Assembly (NCBI GenBank): GCA_039198225.1 | Contig: JBCCTQ010000012.1 | Span: 1-64,000 of the forward strand | From: JASJAR01 sp039198225 | GTDB lineage: Bacteria > Pseudomonadota > Alphaproteobacteria > Rhodobacterales > Rhodobacteraceae | Length of the DNA stretch: 64,000 nt | Direction of reading: 5' to 3' | Shown: piece by piece, positions 16,921-25,563 of the stretch | Layout: every line of letters begins with the position of its first letter | Numbering within the stretch: position 1 is the stretch's first letter | The notes under the pieces: generated by a model | The model's input: only the letters and a program-made list of their open reading frames with translations | Databases searched by the model: none | Told to the model about the DNA's origin: nothing | Translations under genes and position numbers: made by a program

Positions 16921-17526
16921 TCAGGCCAGTCGGACCCCGGCCTCGACCATGCCGGATTTTGCGGCATCGAGTGAGCCGTCGAGGTCGATGGCTCGGGTCA
17001 GGCTTTCGATGACTGTCGCCTTGAATCCGAGCTTTGCGGCATCGACAGCGGAGAAATTCACGCAGAAATCCGTGGCAAGCCCAACCAGCACAACCGTGTC
17101 GACGCCTCGGTTTTTGAGGTAGCCGTCGAGCCCCGTGGGCGTCGTATGGTCATTCTCAAAAAAGGCCGAGTAGCTGTCGATCTCGCGCCGAAAGCCCTTG
17201 CGGATGATAAGATCGGCCGGATCGGTGCGAAGGTTTTGGTGAAACGCCGCCCCGTCCGAGCCGATAATGCAATGGTCGGGCCAGAGAACCTGGGGGCCGT
17301 AGGGCATCTCGGTGACAGAGAACGGGTCGAGCCCGTCATGCTGGCTTGCGAAAGAGGAATGCTCGGCCGGGTGCCAATCCTGGGTGTAGACCCGCACCTG
17401 GTATTCGGGGATCAGCGCGTTGATCGGGGCAACGATTTCATCGCCTCCCGTCACCGCCAGCGCTCCGCCAGGGCAAAAATCGTTTTGAACATCGATCACG
17501 ATCAAGGCTTCGTTGGCGGGGCGCAT
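16921..17526 (-). CDS. pncA: nicotinamidase
   Basis: 201-residue PncA, which hydrolyses nicotinamide to nicotinate and ammonia. The catalytic triad is D12 (VIDVQNDF), K110 (IIRKGF) and C155 (ATDFCV). Metal ligands D50, H52 (TQDWHP) and H85 (WPDHC) are present. The cis-peptide region GLATDFC is standard. It is first in a minus-strand set with the ABC transporter (72 bases downstream) and pncB, giving conversion of nicotinamide to nicotinate mononucleotide with a transporter between. No regulator gene or obvious operator was found upstream. Confidence 0.95.
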   Translation of the reverse strand: MRPANEALIVIDVQNDFCPGGALAVTGGDEIVAPINALIPEYQVRVYTQDWHPAEHSSFASQHDGLDPFSVTEMPYGPQVLWPDHCIIGSDGAAFHQNLRTDPADLIIRKGFRREIDSYSAFFENDHTTPTGLDGYLKNRGVDTVVLVGLATDFCVNFSAVDAAKLGFKATVIESLTRAIDLDGSLDAAKSGMVEAGVRLA

Positions 17527-17620
17527 CTCACTCTCCCTTGGTTCGGACCCGGGCTAGGCAGACGCGCGCTGCCGGTCAAGCCGATCTTGGATCGACGGAC
17601 GCGCGAGGCTAGGAAGCGGC

Positions 17621-18526
17621 ATGTGGAGCATTGCCGCCCTCTATCAATTCACCCGGTTTGACGACCCTGCCGCCTTGGCGGGGCCCCTTCGTGATCTCGC
17701 CGAAAAAGGCGGGGTGAGAGGCACGCTCCTTTTGGCCCGGGAGGGCGTTAACGGCACGATTGCGGGGCCTCCGGATGGTATCGACCGGGTGCTCGCCCAT
17801 ATCCGCACCTTGCCGGGTTGTGCGGAGCTCGAGGTTAAACGCTCCGAGGCCGCGGCGATGCCGTTCAAGCGGCTCAAAGTGCGGCTGAAACGCGAGATCG
17901 TCACCATGGGCCGCCCGGAGGTCGATCCGAGGCGCGCCGTAGGCCGCTATGTTGCCGCCGAGGATTGGAATGCGCTGATCGCCCAGCCGGACGTGGCCCT
18001 CATCGACACGCGCAACGATTACGAGGTTGCTATCGGGACCTTTGACGGCGCTATCGACCCCGAAACCCGGGCTTTCGGTGATTTCCCGGCCTGGTGGGAG
18101 GCAAATCGAGACCAATTTGAAGGCAAGCGCCTGGCGCTGTTTTGCACTGGCGGGATCCGATGCGAGAAAGCGACGAACTATCTCCTCGGCGCCGGGGCAG
18201 GGGAGGTCTTCCACCTCAAAGGCGGGATCCTTCGCTATCTCGAATACGTGCCGGAGGCCGAAAGCACTTGGCGGGGCGAGTGCTTTGTCTTCGATGAGCG
18301 GGTGTCGGTGGGCCATGGGGTCCGGCCAGGGACCTTGTCGCTCTGCCGCGGCTGTCGCCGCCCGCTTCGTCCGAGCGATTTGGAGCGCCCGGAATTCGAG
18401 GCAGGCGTGGCCTGTCATCACTGCATTTCCGAGACGAGTGCGGCGCAAAAGGCACGGTTCCGCGAACGTCAAGCGCAATACGAGCGGAAGAGCGACGGCA
18501 ATCCGCCGACGCGCTCCGGATCCTAG
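17621..18526 (+). CDS. trhO: tRNA uridine(34) hydroxylase, rhodanese family
   Basis: 301-residue TrhO (YceA/YbfQ family), which in E. coli makes 5-hydroxyuridine at tRNA position 34 in an oxygen-dependent way. The N-terminal acylphosphatase-like domain (residues 1-95) is followed by a rhodanese domain with the active Cys in FCTGGIRCEKA, then a C-terminal Cys-rich part (CRGCRRP, ACHHCIS). Length and domain order match the family. ATG 17621 follows AGGAAG. It is divergent from pncA. Confidence 0.93.
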   Translation: MWSIAALYQFTRFDDPAALAGPLRDLAEKGGVRGTLLLAREGVNGTIAGPPDGIDRVLAHIRTLPGCAELEVKRSEAAAMPFKRLKVRLKREIVTMGRPEVDPRRAVGRYVAAEDWNALIAQPDVALIDTRNDYEVAIGTFDGAIDPETRAFGDFPAWWEANRDQFEGKRLALFCTGGIRCEKATNYLLGAGAGEVFHLKGGILRYLEYVPEAESTWRGECFVFDERVSVGHGVRPGTLSLCRGCRRPLRPSDLERPEFEAGVACHHCISETSAAQKARFRERQAQYERKSDGNPPTRSGS

Positions 18527-18618
18527 CCGGGTTTCGCCGATAATCCGAGGAAGCCGGCGCGTCTCCTTGTCGGATAATCGCCAGGGTGCCACCGTCGCCC
18601 GACAGACGGGGAGCAGTA

Positions 18619-19083
18619 ATGGAAAGCATATTGAGGGGCTGCCGAGGCAGGCGGTCCGAGCAGTATAAGGAAGGCGAGGCACTGATACGCGAAGGATCGC
18701 GGTCAGGCCATCTATTCGTCCTCGAAGAGGGCGAAATCGAGATCTCTAAAGGCATGGTCGAGATTTTCCGCAGCGCGTCGCCCGGCACGATTGTCGGCGA
18801 GATGGGGGCACTTCTCGACGTGCCCCATACAGCGACCGTGACGGCCGCGACCCGGGTCAAAGCCTACCGGATCGATGATCCGGGTGCGTTTCTGGGCTCT
18901 GACCCTGAAATCGCGCTCCATGCGGCCACGATCCTCGCCCGTCGGCTCCATTCGGCGACGAATTATCTTGCCGAATTGAAAGAACAACACCGGGTGAAAG
19001 GTGCCGAACTTTCAGCGGTCAATGATATGCTTCAAATGCTTTTAAAGCAGCCCGCCCCCTCGGAGACTGTGGCAGCGGAGTAG
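18619..19083 (+). CDS. cyclic-nucleotide-binding-domain protein, degenerate
   Basis: 154-residue protein consisting of one CRP-like beta-roll domain (residues about 8-110) plus a C-terminal helix (LAELKEQHRVKGAEL). There is no DNA-binding helix-turn-helix. The phosphate-binding cassette reads GEMGALLDVPHTATV; where cAMP receptors have Arg before TA, this has His. It may therefore not bind a cyclic nucleotide and may act as a protein-interaction domain. I chose ATG 18619 because GGGGAG lies five bases ahead. It stands alone between trhO and the convergent gyrB. Function unknown. Confidence 0.8.
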   Translation: MESILRGCRGRRSEQYKEGEALIREGSRSGHLFVLEEGEIEISKGMVEIFRSASPGTIVGEMGALLDVPHTATVTAATRVKAYRIDDPGAFLGSDPEIALHAATILARRLHSATNYLAELKEQHRVKGAELSAVNDMLQMLLKQPAPSETVAAE

Positions 19084-19086
19084 GCA

Positions 19087-19111
19087 AGGCCCCGGGGCAA
19101 GCCCGGGGCCT
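19087..19111. terminator. GC-rich hairpin between convergent genes
   Basis: Perfect 10-bp stem AGGCCCCGGG / CCCGGGGCCT with a 5-base loop, four bases after the stop of the cyclic-nucleotide-domain gene and 39 bases from the gyrB stop. There is no good U-run on either side, so it is a hairpin that could act bidirectionally. The CCCCGGG core is shared with the atpF terminator. Confidence 0.55.
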
Positions 19112-19149
19112 CTCCGTCCATTTTCGAGGACCGGCTCCAACTCATACGC

Positions 19150-21567
19150 CTAGACGTCGAGATTGGCCACGCTTAGCGCGTTGGTTTGGATAAATTCCCG
19201 CCTCGGTTCGACCACGTCGCCCATGAGTTTGGTGAAGAGATCGTCCGCCTCGGCCAGATCTTCGACCTTCACTTGCAGAAGCGTCCGCGCTTCGGGATCG
19301 AGCGTGGTTTCCCAAAGCTGGTCGGGGTTCATCTCGCCGAGCCCTTTGTAGCGCTGGAGCGCGAGCCCCTTTTCGCCCTCTTCAAGGATCGTCTCGAGAA
19401 GATCGAGTGGCCCGAAGATCGGGGCCACCCGGTCGCGACGGACCAGTTCGGCCCGCAAGCCGTAAGTTTCTGTCAGGGCATCTGAGAACCGCCCGACCTG
19501 GCGGGCCTCGCCGGAACGGAGGATCGCACCGTCGAGGGTGCGGACCTCTTCGACGCCCCTTACCGTGCGCGCGAGCCGGATCCCCCGGTCTTGGGTGATC
19601 CGCCCGGTCCAGCCCCGTTCAAACTCTTCCGCAATGAGATCGAGCCGGCTTGCCACCCCGTCTGCTGTCCCTTGCAAATCGCCGTCCGCCTGGCCCGGCC
19701 GGAACGCGCCCGCAATGGCCGCCTGTTCGACGATCTTCGACGTGTAATGGGTCGGGAACATATCGATGGCCCGCCTGACCTGGCGCGCCTCTTCAACGAG
19801 GCGCACGAGGTCTTGGCCCGCGATCTCTTCGCCGGACCCCAGCCGGAGCATTGCCCCATCCACCCCTTGTTGGACGAGATAATCGTCAAGGGCTGCCTGG
19901 TCTTTGAGATAGACCTCGGATTTACCGCGCGCGACTTTGTACAGAGGCGGTTGCGCGATATAGAGATAGCCGCCTTCGATCAGCTCGGGCATCTGGCGGA
20001 AAAAGAACGTCAGAAGAAGGGTCCGGATATGGGCCCCGTCCACATCCGCGTCGGTCATGATGATGACCTTGTGGTAGCGGAGTTTTTCGATATCGAACTC
20101 ATCCCGGCCGATACCGGTGCCGAGGGCCATGACGAGGTTGCCGATCTCTTGGCTCGAGAGCATACGGTCAAAGCGAGCCCTCTCGACGTTCAGGATCTTA
20201 CCTCGCAGGGGCAGGATCGCTTGGGTCCGACGGTCACGCCCCGTTTGGGCCGAGCCGCCCGCGCTGTCGCCTTCCACAAGGAAGAGCTCGCGCTTTTCGG
20301 GGTCTTTCTCGGAGCATTCCTTGAGCTTGCCAGCGAGGAAGTTGACGTCGTTTGACACTTTCTTCCGTGTCATCTCGCGGGCTTTCCGCGCCGCTTCCCG
20401 GGCGAGGGCCGCTTCGACAATCTTCGAGACGATCATCCGCGCGGGCTGGGGGTTTTCCTCGAACCACTCGGCGAGCTTTTCGTTCATCAACCCTTCGACC
20501 GCCGGGCGGACCTCGGACGAGACGAGCTTGTCTTTCGTCTGCGACGAAAATTTCGGGTCGGGGACTTTGACCGACAGAACGCAAGTCAGGCCCTCACGCG
20601 CATCGTCACCGGTGAAGCTGACCTTTTCCTTTTTCGCCACGCCCGACTGGCCCGCATAGAGGTTGAGCGTCCGCGTCAGCGCTCCCCGAAAGCCCGCCAA
20701 GTGGGTGCCGCCATCGCGTTGGGGGATGTTGTTGGTGAAGGGGAGGACCATTTCATTGTAGCCGTCATTCCACCACATGGCGACGTCGACTGTGATGCCG
20801 TCCCGCTCGCCGGTCACATAGATCGGCTCTTCGATAAGTGGGGTCTTTGAGCGGTCGAGGTAGCGCACGAATTCCCGCACGCCGCCCTCGTAATGCATCT
20901 CTGCGGTGAGCGCCTCGGCAGGCCGCTCATCGCTCAGGCGGATGAGAACGCCGGAATTGAGAAAGGCCAGTTCCCGGAGCCGGTTTTCCAAGGTCCGAAA
21001 GGAGTATTCGAGGTTGGAGAACGTGGCGGTCGAGGCGAGAAACCGCACTTCCGTCCCCGAGCGCCCGTCCGCATCGCCGACAACCTTCAAGTGCTCGCTG
21101 GTTTCGCCCCCTTCGAAGCGCGCAACATGTTCTTTGCCGTCGCGGAAAATGCGCAGTTCGAGCCAGTCCGAAAGGGCATTGACCACCGAGACACCCACTC
21201 CGTGGAGGCCGCCCGAGACCTTGTAGGAATTCTGGTCAAATTTCCCGCCCGCATGGAGCTGGGTCATGATCACCTCGGCCGCCGAAACGCCCTCTTCGTC
21301 ATGGATCCCAACGGGAATGCCCCGACCATTATCGGTGACCGAAATGGACCCGTCATCATGGATTGTAACGCTAACTTCGGTCGCATGGCCCGCCAGAGCC
21401 TCGTCGATCCCGTTATCGACAACCTCGTAGACCATATGGTGGAGGCCCGACCCGTCGTCGGTGTCACCAATATACATTCCTGGCCGTTTACGTACGGCCT
21501 CTAAGCCTCTGAGAACTTTGATGGAATCTGCGCCGTATTCCTCTGGCGCGGATATGGGGTCCGCCAT
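19150..21567 (-). CDS. gyrB: DNA gyrase subunit B
   Basis: 805-residue GyrB, the ATPase subunit that with GyrA adds negative supercoils. The GHKL ATPase domain begins with LEAVRKRPGMYIG, includes EVVDNGIDEA, DNGRGIP and GGLHGVG, and is followed by the transducer domain. The TOPRIM domain shows EGDSAGG and DADVDGAHI, and the C-terminal region contains QRYKGLGEMNPDQLWETT. Length is typical. It is last in the dnaA-dnaN-recF-gyrB series, but 165 bases and a recognisable promoter separate it from recF, so it can be transcribed independently. Confidence 0.98.
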   Translation of the reverse strand: MADPISAPEEYGADSIKVLRGLEAVRKRPGMYIGDTDDGSGLHHMVYEVVDNGIDEALAGHATEVSVTIHDDGSISVTDNGRGIPVGIHDEEGVSAAEVIMTQLHAGGKFDQNSYKVSGGLHGVGVSVVNALSDWLELRIFRDGKEHVARFEGGETSEHLKVVGDADGRSGTEVRFLASTATFSNLEYSFRTLENRLRELAFLNSGVLIRLSDERPAEALTAEMHYEGGVREFVRYLDRSKTPLIEEPIYVTGERDGITVDVAMWWNDGYNEMVLPFTNNIPQRDGGTHLAGFRGALTRTLNLYAGQSGVAKKEKVSFTGDDAREGLTCVLSVKVPDPKFSSQTKDKLVSSEVRPAVEGLMNEKLAEWFEENPQPARMIVSKIVEAALAREAARKAREMTRKKVSNDVNFLAGKLKECSEKDPEKRELFLVEGDSAGGSAQTGRDRRTQAILPLRGKILNVERARFDRMLSSQEIGNLVMALGTGIGRDEFDIEKLRYHKVIIMTDADVDGAHIRTLLLTFFFRQMPELIEGGYLYIAQPPLYKVARGKSEVYLKDQAALDDYLVQQGVDGAMLRLGSGEEIAGQDLVRLVEEARQVRRAIDMFPTHYTSKIVEQAAIAGAFRPGQADGDLQGTADGVASRLDLIAEEFERGWTGRITQDRGIRLARTVRGVEEVRTLDGAILRSGEARQVGRFSDALTETYGLRAELVRRDRVAPIFGPLDLLETILEEGEKGLALQRYKGLGEMNPDQLWETTLDPEARTLLQVKVEDLAEADDLFTKLMGDVVEPRREFIQTNALSVANLDV

Positions 21568-21595
21568 TCAGCGTGTCCTATGTGGTGGCGTGCCA

Positions 21596-21624
21596 AATAT
21601 ATGTGTTTTTGGGGTGAATGTCAC
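21596..21624 (-). promoter_or_regulatory. candidate gyrB promoter
   Basis: On the minus strand GTGACA (21624-21619) and TATATT (21601-21596) are spaced by exactly 17 bases, giving a predicted 5' leader of about 20 bases to the gyrB ATG at 21567, with AGGA before the start. An inverted repeat, CCAAATAT (21593-21600) and ATATTTGG (21637-21644), brackets the promoter, one arm covering the -10. Confidence 0.65.
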
Positions 21625-21732
21625 GGGTTAGACACAATATTTGGTGGTTGGACGTTAACGAAATCTATGGGCGGAGAGGAGGTCGGTTGGCGGCCTCGGA
21701 CGGCCCTCTGTGACGGATGGCCCGCGGTGGAG

Positions 21733-22836
21733 CTAGGCGGGCCTCACGGCCGATACGCCGTCTTCTTCGGTTACTTCAAACCGCAACGCCTCGTCCCCCA
21801 AAGCCTCGAAAAGCTCGGGGCCCGTGCCGGTCATCCAGGCTTGGGCCCCGAGGGCTGCCACTTCGCGGTAAAGAGCGGCGCGGCGCTCGGCGTCGAGATG
21901 GGCAGCCACCTCGTCGAGCAAGAGAACCGGCGGTGCGCCGGTATCTTCTGCCAGCGCGCGCCCATTGGCGAGGATAAGGGAGATCAACAGAGCTTTCTGC
22001 TCGCCCGTCGAACAGGCTTTGGCCGGAATACCTTTGGCCGCGTAAACGGCCGCGAGGTCGCTCCGGTGGGGGCCTATGAGCGTCCGCCTCGCCGCGAGGT
22101 CGTGGCGACGTCCGGCGGCGAAGGCCTCTGCTAGGCCCCCCTCTGAAAACGCGGCCGGTGCGCCTTCGGGGTCGACCAAGGCGAGATCGGCCGCTGGGAA
22201 GGCCGAGCCCGCGCCCGCCTCGGCCGCAGTGATCCGTGCCACGGCCCGCGCGCGTGCGGCATGGAGCGCAGCCCCCGACCGCGCCATCTGGGTCTCCAGG
22301 GCCTCGTACCAACGAGGATCGGACACACCGTCCTTCAAAAGCCTGTTCCGCTCGCGCATGGATTTTTCGTAGGCCAACACCGTCTCGCCGTGGCGGGGCT
22401 CAAGGCTCATCGTCATCCGGTCGAGAAATCGTCGCCGCCCATCCGCCCCTTCGGTCCAGAGCCGGTCCATGGCCGGGACGAGCCAAAGAAGGCGGAGCCT
22501 TTCGGCCAGGGCAAGTTGAGGGGCGGTCTTCCCATCGATGCGCACCTGGCGCGCCCCGGCCGGTTCGACCCAGGTCTCCACCTCCACCGGAGGGGCGCCA
22601 AAAAGATCGGCCGTGATTTTCCAACCCACATCGCCCGGTGCCCGCGCCAGATCGGCCGCCGCCACCCGGCGAAGCCCCCGCCCCGGCGAGAGCATCGACA
22701 CCGCTTCGAGAATATTGGTCTTGCCGGCACCGTTTGGCCCGTAAATCGCAACAGCGCCCGGACCCGCGCCGATCTCGGTCAAACGGTGTGAGCGAACATG
22801 GCTGAGTTTTAGTCGGGTGACCGCACTTTGGCCCAT
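21733..22836 (-). CDS. recF: DNA replication and repair protein RecF
   Basis: 367-residue RecF, an SMC-like ATPase that loads RecA at gaps with RecO and RecR. Walker A is GPNGAGKTN at residues 33-41; the ABC-type signature (STGEQKALL) and Walker B (VLLLDEVAAHLD) follow late in the chain. The gene starts 12 bases after the dnaN stop, so the two are co-transcribed. Length is normal. Confidence 0.96.
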   Translation of the reverse strand: MGQSAVTRLKLSHVRSHRLTEIGAGPGAVAIYGPNGAGKTNILEAVSMLSPGRGLRRVAAADLARAPGDVGWKITADLFGAPPVEVETWVEPAGARQVRIDGKTAPQLALAERLRLLWLVPAMDRLWTEGADGRRRFLDRMTMSLEPRHGETVLAYEKSMRERNRLLKDGVSDPRWYEALETQMARSGAALHAARARAVARITAAEAGAGSAFPAADLALVDPEGAPAAFSEGGLAEAFAAGRRHDLAARRTLIGPHRSDLAAVYAAKGIPAKACSTGEQKALLISLILANGRALAEDTGAPPVLLLDEVAAHLDAERRAALYREVAALGAQAWMTGTGPELFEALGDEALRFEVTEEDGVSAVRPA

Positions 22837-22848
22837 GAGGGCGAGGCC

Positions 22849-23967
22849 TTAGACCCGCATCGGCATCACGACATAGACTGCCGATGTGTCATTGCCTTCG
22901 CGCATCAAAGTCGGATCGGCCGCGGAATTAAAGAGGAACACCGCGTTCTCCCGGTCGACTTGGCTCGCGATCTCAAGGAGGTACTTCGCGTTAAACCCGA
23001 TATCGAGTTCGTCGTCGGAATAGGCGACTGCCAGTTCCTCCTCAGCCGCCCCACTGTCGGGGGCATTGACCGAAAGAACCAACCGGTCTTCGGCCAGCGT
23101 CATTTTCACGGCGCGCGAGCGTTCTGAGGACACCGTGGCCACCCGGTCGACGGCTTGGGCAAATTCCGACGCATCTACTTCGAGCTTTCGCGTATTTCCC
23201 CCGGGTATAACCCGCGTGTAATCGGGGAAGGTCCCGTCGATCACTTTCGAGGTGAGGGTAATCCCAGGCGCCGCGAAGCGGACTTTGGTCTCCGACACGC
23301 TAACGGCGATTTCCGTGTCGTCATCCTCGAGGAGTTTTCGCAACTCGCCCACCGTTTTCCGAGGCACAATAACCCCGGCCATGGTTTCGGCACCCTGGGG
23401 CAGGTCAGCGTCGATCCGAGCGAGGCGGTGGCCGTCTGTGGCCACACAGCGAAGCGTTTTCGCGCTGTCACCATCGGCCACATGCATGTAGACGCCGTTG
23501 AGGTAGTATCTTGTTTCCTCAGTGGAAATTGCAAATTTCGACTTGTCAAAGAGGCGCCGGAGCACAGGGGCAGGGCAGGCGAAATTGGCGTCATATTCCG
23601 AAGAGGCCATGATCGGAAAATCGGCCTTGGGAAGCGTGGCGAGAGTAAAGTTCGACCGCCCCGCTTCGACCGTCAGCCGTCCTGACGCGCCGTCATCAGT
23701 GAGCGTGACCAACGCGCCATCGGGGAGCTTCCGAACGATCTCATGCAGGGTCACCGCTGCCACGGTCGTGCCCCCGGCTCGCTCCACCTTTGCGGGGGCA
23801 ATGTCGATCACCTCGATGTCGAGATCGGTGGCGCGAAAGCTCACCTGGTCGCCCTCGGCGTCGACCAGCACATTGGCTAGGATCGGGATCGTATTGCGCC
23901 GTTCCACCACCGACTGGGCCTGGCCCACGGCTTTGAGAAGGGCGGCGCGCTCGATTGAGAATTTCAT
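22849..23967 (-). CDS. dnaN: DNA polymerase III subunit beta (sliding clamp)
   Basis: 372-residue beta clamp with three clamp-fold domains. The N-terminus MKFSIERAALLKAV and the C-terminal end VYVVMPMRV are typical; the C-terminal hydrophobic tail forms part of the partner-binding pocket. Length fits the family. I chose ATG 23967; the frame stays open for 59 more codons without family similarity. A terminator after dnaA (24128-24155) means dnaN needs its own promoter within 23968-24127, where no strong consensus was recognised. Confidence 0.97.
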   Translation of the reverse strand: MKFSIERAALLKAVGQAQSVVERRNTIPILANVLVDAEGDQVSFRATDLDIEVIDIAPAKVERAGGTTVAAVTLHEIVRKLPDGALVTLTDDGASGRLTVEAGRSNFTLATLPKADFPIMASSEYDANFACPAPVLRRLFDKSKFAISTEETRYYLNGVYMHVADGDSAKTLRCVATDGHRLARIDADLPQGAETMAGVIVPRKTVGELRKLLEDDDTEIAVSVSETKVRFAAPGITLTSKVIDGTFPDYTRVIPGGNTRKLEVDASEFAQAVDRVATVSSERSRAVKMTLAEDRLVLSVNAPDSGAAEEELAVAYSDDELDIGFNAKYLLEIASQVDRENAVFLFNSAADPTLMREGNDTSAVYVVMPMRV

Positions 23968-24127
23968 CGCTTGGGCTCCCACCTGCTCCGGGACCGAGAC
24001 ACTAAACCCAAGCCTGGCGAGTGCAATGGGTTTTGCGGGCCCCGTCGCCCATAGCTCCGCGACCGGCGCCCAATTGCAAAGGTGACGATGCCGGGGAAGG
24101 GACGCTTTGTCCGAGCGCCTGCGCACG

Positions 24128-24155
24128 AAAAAAGGGCGGCACAAACCGGCCGCCC
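24128..24155 (-). terminator. rho-independent terminator after dnaA
   Basis: On the minus strand GGGCGGC (24155-24149), an 8-base loop, GCCGCCC (24140-24134) and TTTTTT (24133-24128): a 7-bp GC stem followed by six T. It begins 26 bases after the dnaA stop and separates dnaA from dnaN. Confidence 0.88.
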
Positions 24156-24180
24156 CTTCACCACTGCCCGTGGTCCTGCC

Positions 24181-25533
24181 TTAGGCTTCGAGAAGCCTTC
24201 TTAGAAGTTCCAGGTCGTCGGCCAATTGGCTGTCTTGGGTTTTCAGTTCTTCGATCCGGCGCACGCCGTGCATGATCGTGGTGTGGTCGCGGCCCCCGAA
24301 CCGGCGCCCGATCTCGGGTAGGCTCCGGGTCGTGAATTGCTTGGCCAGATACATGGCCACCTGGCGGGGCCGTGCGAGGCTCCGCATCCGCCTGGGTCCG
24401 ATCAGATCGGAGAGGCGAATGTTGTAATGCTCGGCCACCTTCCGTTGGATCTCTTCCACGGTGATCTTCCGGTCCGAGGCGCGGAGAATATCGGCCAAAC
24501 AATCCTGGGCGAGATCGAGCGTGATCTCCCGCCCGACCAGGGCCCCGAACGCAAAGAGCCGCATCAAAGCCCCTTCGAGGACGCGCACATTGGTCGAGAT
24601 CCGATGGGCGAGAAACTCGAGCACCCCGTCGGAGATCTCGAGGCCTTTGAACTGGTCGGAGTACTGTTCGACCTTTTGCTGGAGTATCCCAAGGCGCAAC
24701 TCGTAATTTGTCGGGTGAAGATCGGCGATCAGACCCGACTGGAGCCGACTGACGATCCGCCCTTCGATCCCCGGGATCTCCGTCGGTGCCCGTTCGGACG
24801 AGACGATCACCTGTTTCCCGGAATCGACCAGCGCATTGAACGTGTGGAAGAACTCTTCCTGGGTGGCTTCCTTGCCGGCGATGAACTGCACGTCATCGAC
24901 CATCAACACATCGACCGAGCGGAAGAGCTGCTTGAACGACATCATGTTCTTGTCGCGCAAGGCTTGAACGAAGCGATACATGAACTGCTCAGCCGAAAGG
25001 TACACAATCTTGGCTTCAGGGGTCCGCGCTTTGAGTTCCCACGCGATGGCATGCATCAAATGGGTCTTGCCCAGCCCCACGCCGCCATAAAGAAACAGCG
25101 GATTGAATGTCACCGGACCGCCCTCGGCCACCCGGCGTGCGGCCGCATGGGCCAGTTCGTTCGGCTTTCCCACGACGAAGGTATCGAATTTAAATCGCGT
25201 ATCGAGGGGAGCCCCAGGAGTGTCCCCCGATCCACCATTGGCAACCACGAGGGGCGCCGCATTTTTCTTGGCCGGGGCCGGTTTGGCCTGGCCATTGGGC
25301 ACCGCGAATTCCACCCGCGACACCGTTTCACCTGTTTTGCTGATTTCGGCCATGATCGTATCGCCGAAGTTACGAGACACCCAGTCACCCATAAACTGTG
25401 TCGGTACGAAGAAGGTCGCCACACCATTCTCCATTTCCGAAAATTCTAGGGGTTCGATCCAGTTTACATAATTGTTCTTCCCAACACTTTGGAGAAGGCT
25501 CTGTTGGATCTGCCCCCATGTCTCTTCTGTCAT
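24181..25533 (-). CDS. dnaA: chromosomal replication initiator DnaA
   Basis: 450-residue DnaA. Domain I (residues 1-80, ETWGQIQQSLLQSVG) is followed by a short linker domain II, an AAA+ domain with Walker A GGVGLGKTHL (150-159) and Walker B VLMVDDVQFI, and a C-terminal DNA-binding domain with the helix-turn-helix signature GRRFGGRDHTTIMHG. Length is typical. No strong ribosome site precedes ATG 25533. The gene lies 30 bases after the rhodanese-like gene, so the main promoter is probably upstream of that gene. Confidence 0.98.
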   Translation of the reverse strand: MTEETWGQIQQSLLQSVGKNNYVNWIEPLEFSEMENGVATFFVPTQFMGDWVSRNFGDTIMAEISKTGETVSRVEFAVPNGQAKPAPAKKNAAPLVVANGGSGDTPGAPLDTRFKFDTFVVGKPNELAHAAARRVAEGGPVTFNPLFLYGGVGLGKTHLMHAIAWELKARTPEAKIVYLSAEQFMYRFVQALRDKNMMSFKQLFRSVDVLMVDDVQFIAGKEATQEEFFHTFNALVDSGKQVIVSSERAPTEIPGIEGRIVSRLQSGLIADLHPTNYELRLGILQQKVEQYSDQFKGLEISDGVLEFLAHRISTNVRVLEGALMRLFAFGALVGREITLDLAQDCLADILRASDRKITVEEIQRKVAEHYNIRLSDLIGPRRMRSLARPRQVAMYLAKQFTTRSLPEIGRRFGGRDHTTIMHGVRRIEELKTQDSQLADDLELLRRLLEA

Positions 25534-25563
25534 ATGCTATTGACCCGTTTTGCTCGCCTTTGT

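Noticed and set aside
24337..25449. Plus-strand open frame across dnaA
   Set aside because: Antisense shadow of dnaA, whose motifs are unambiguous.
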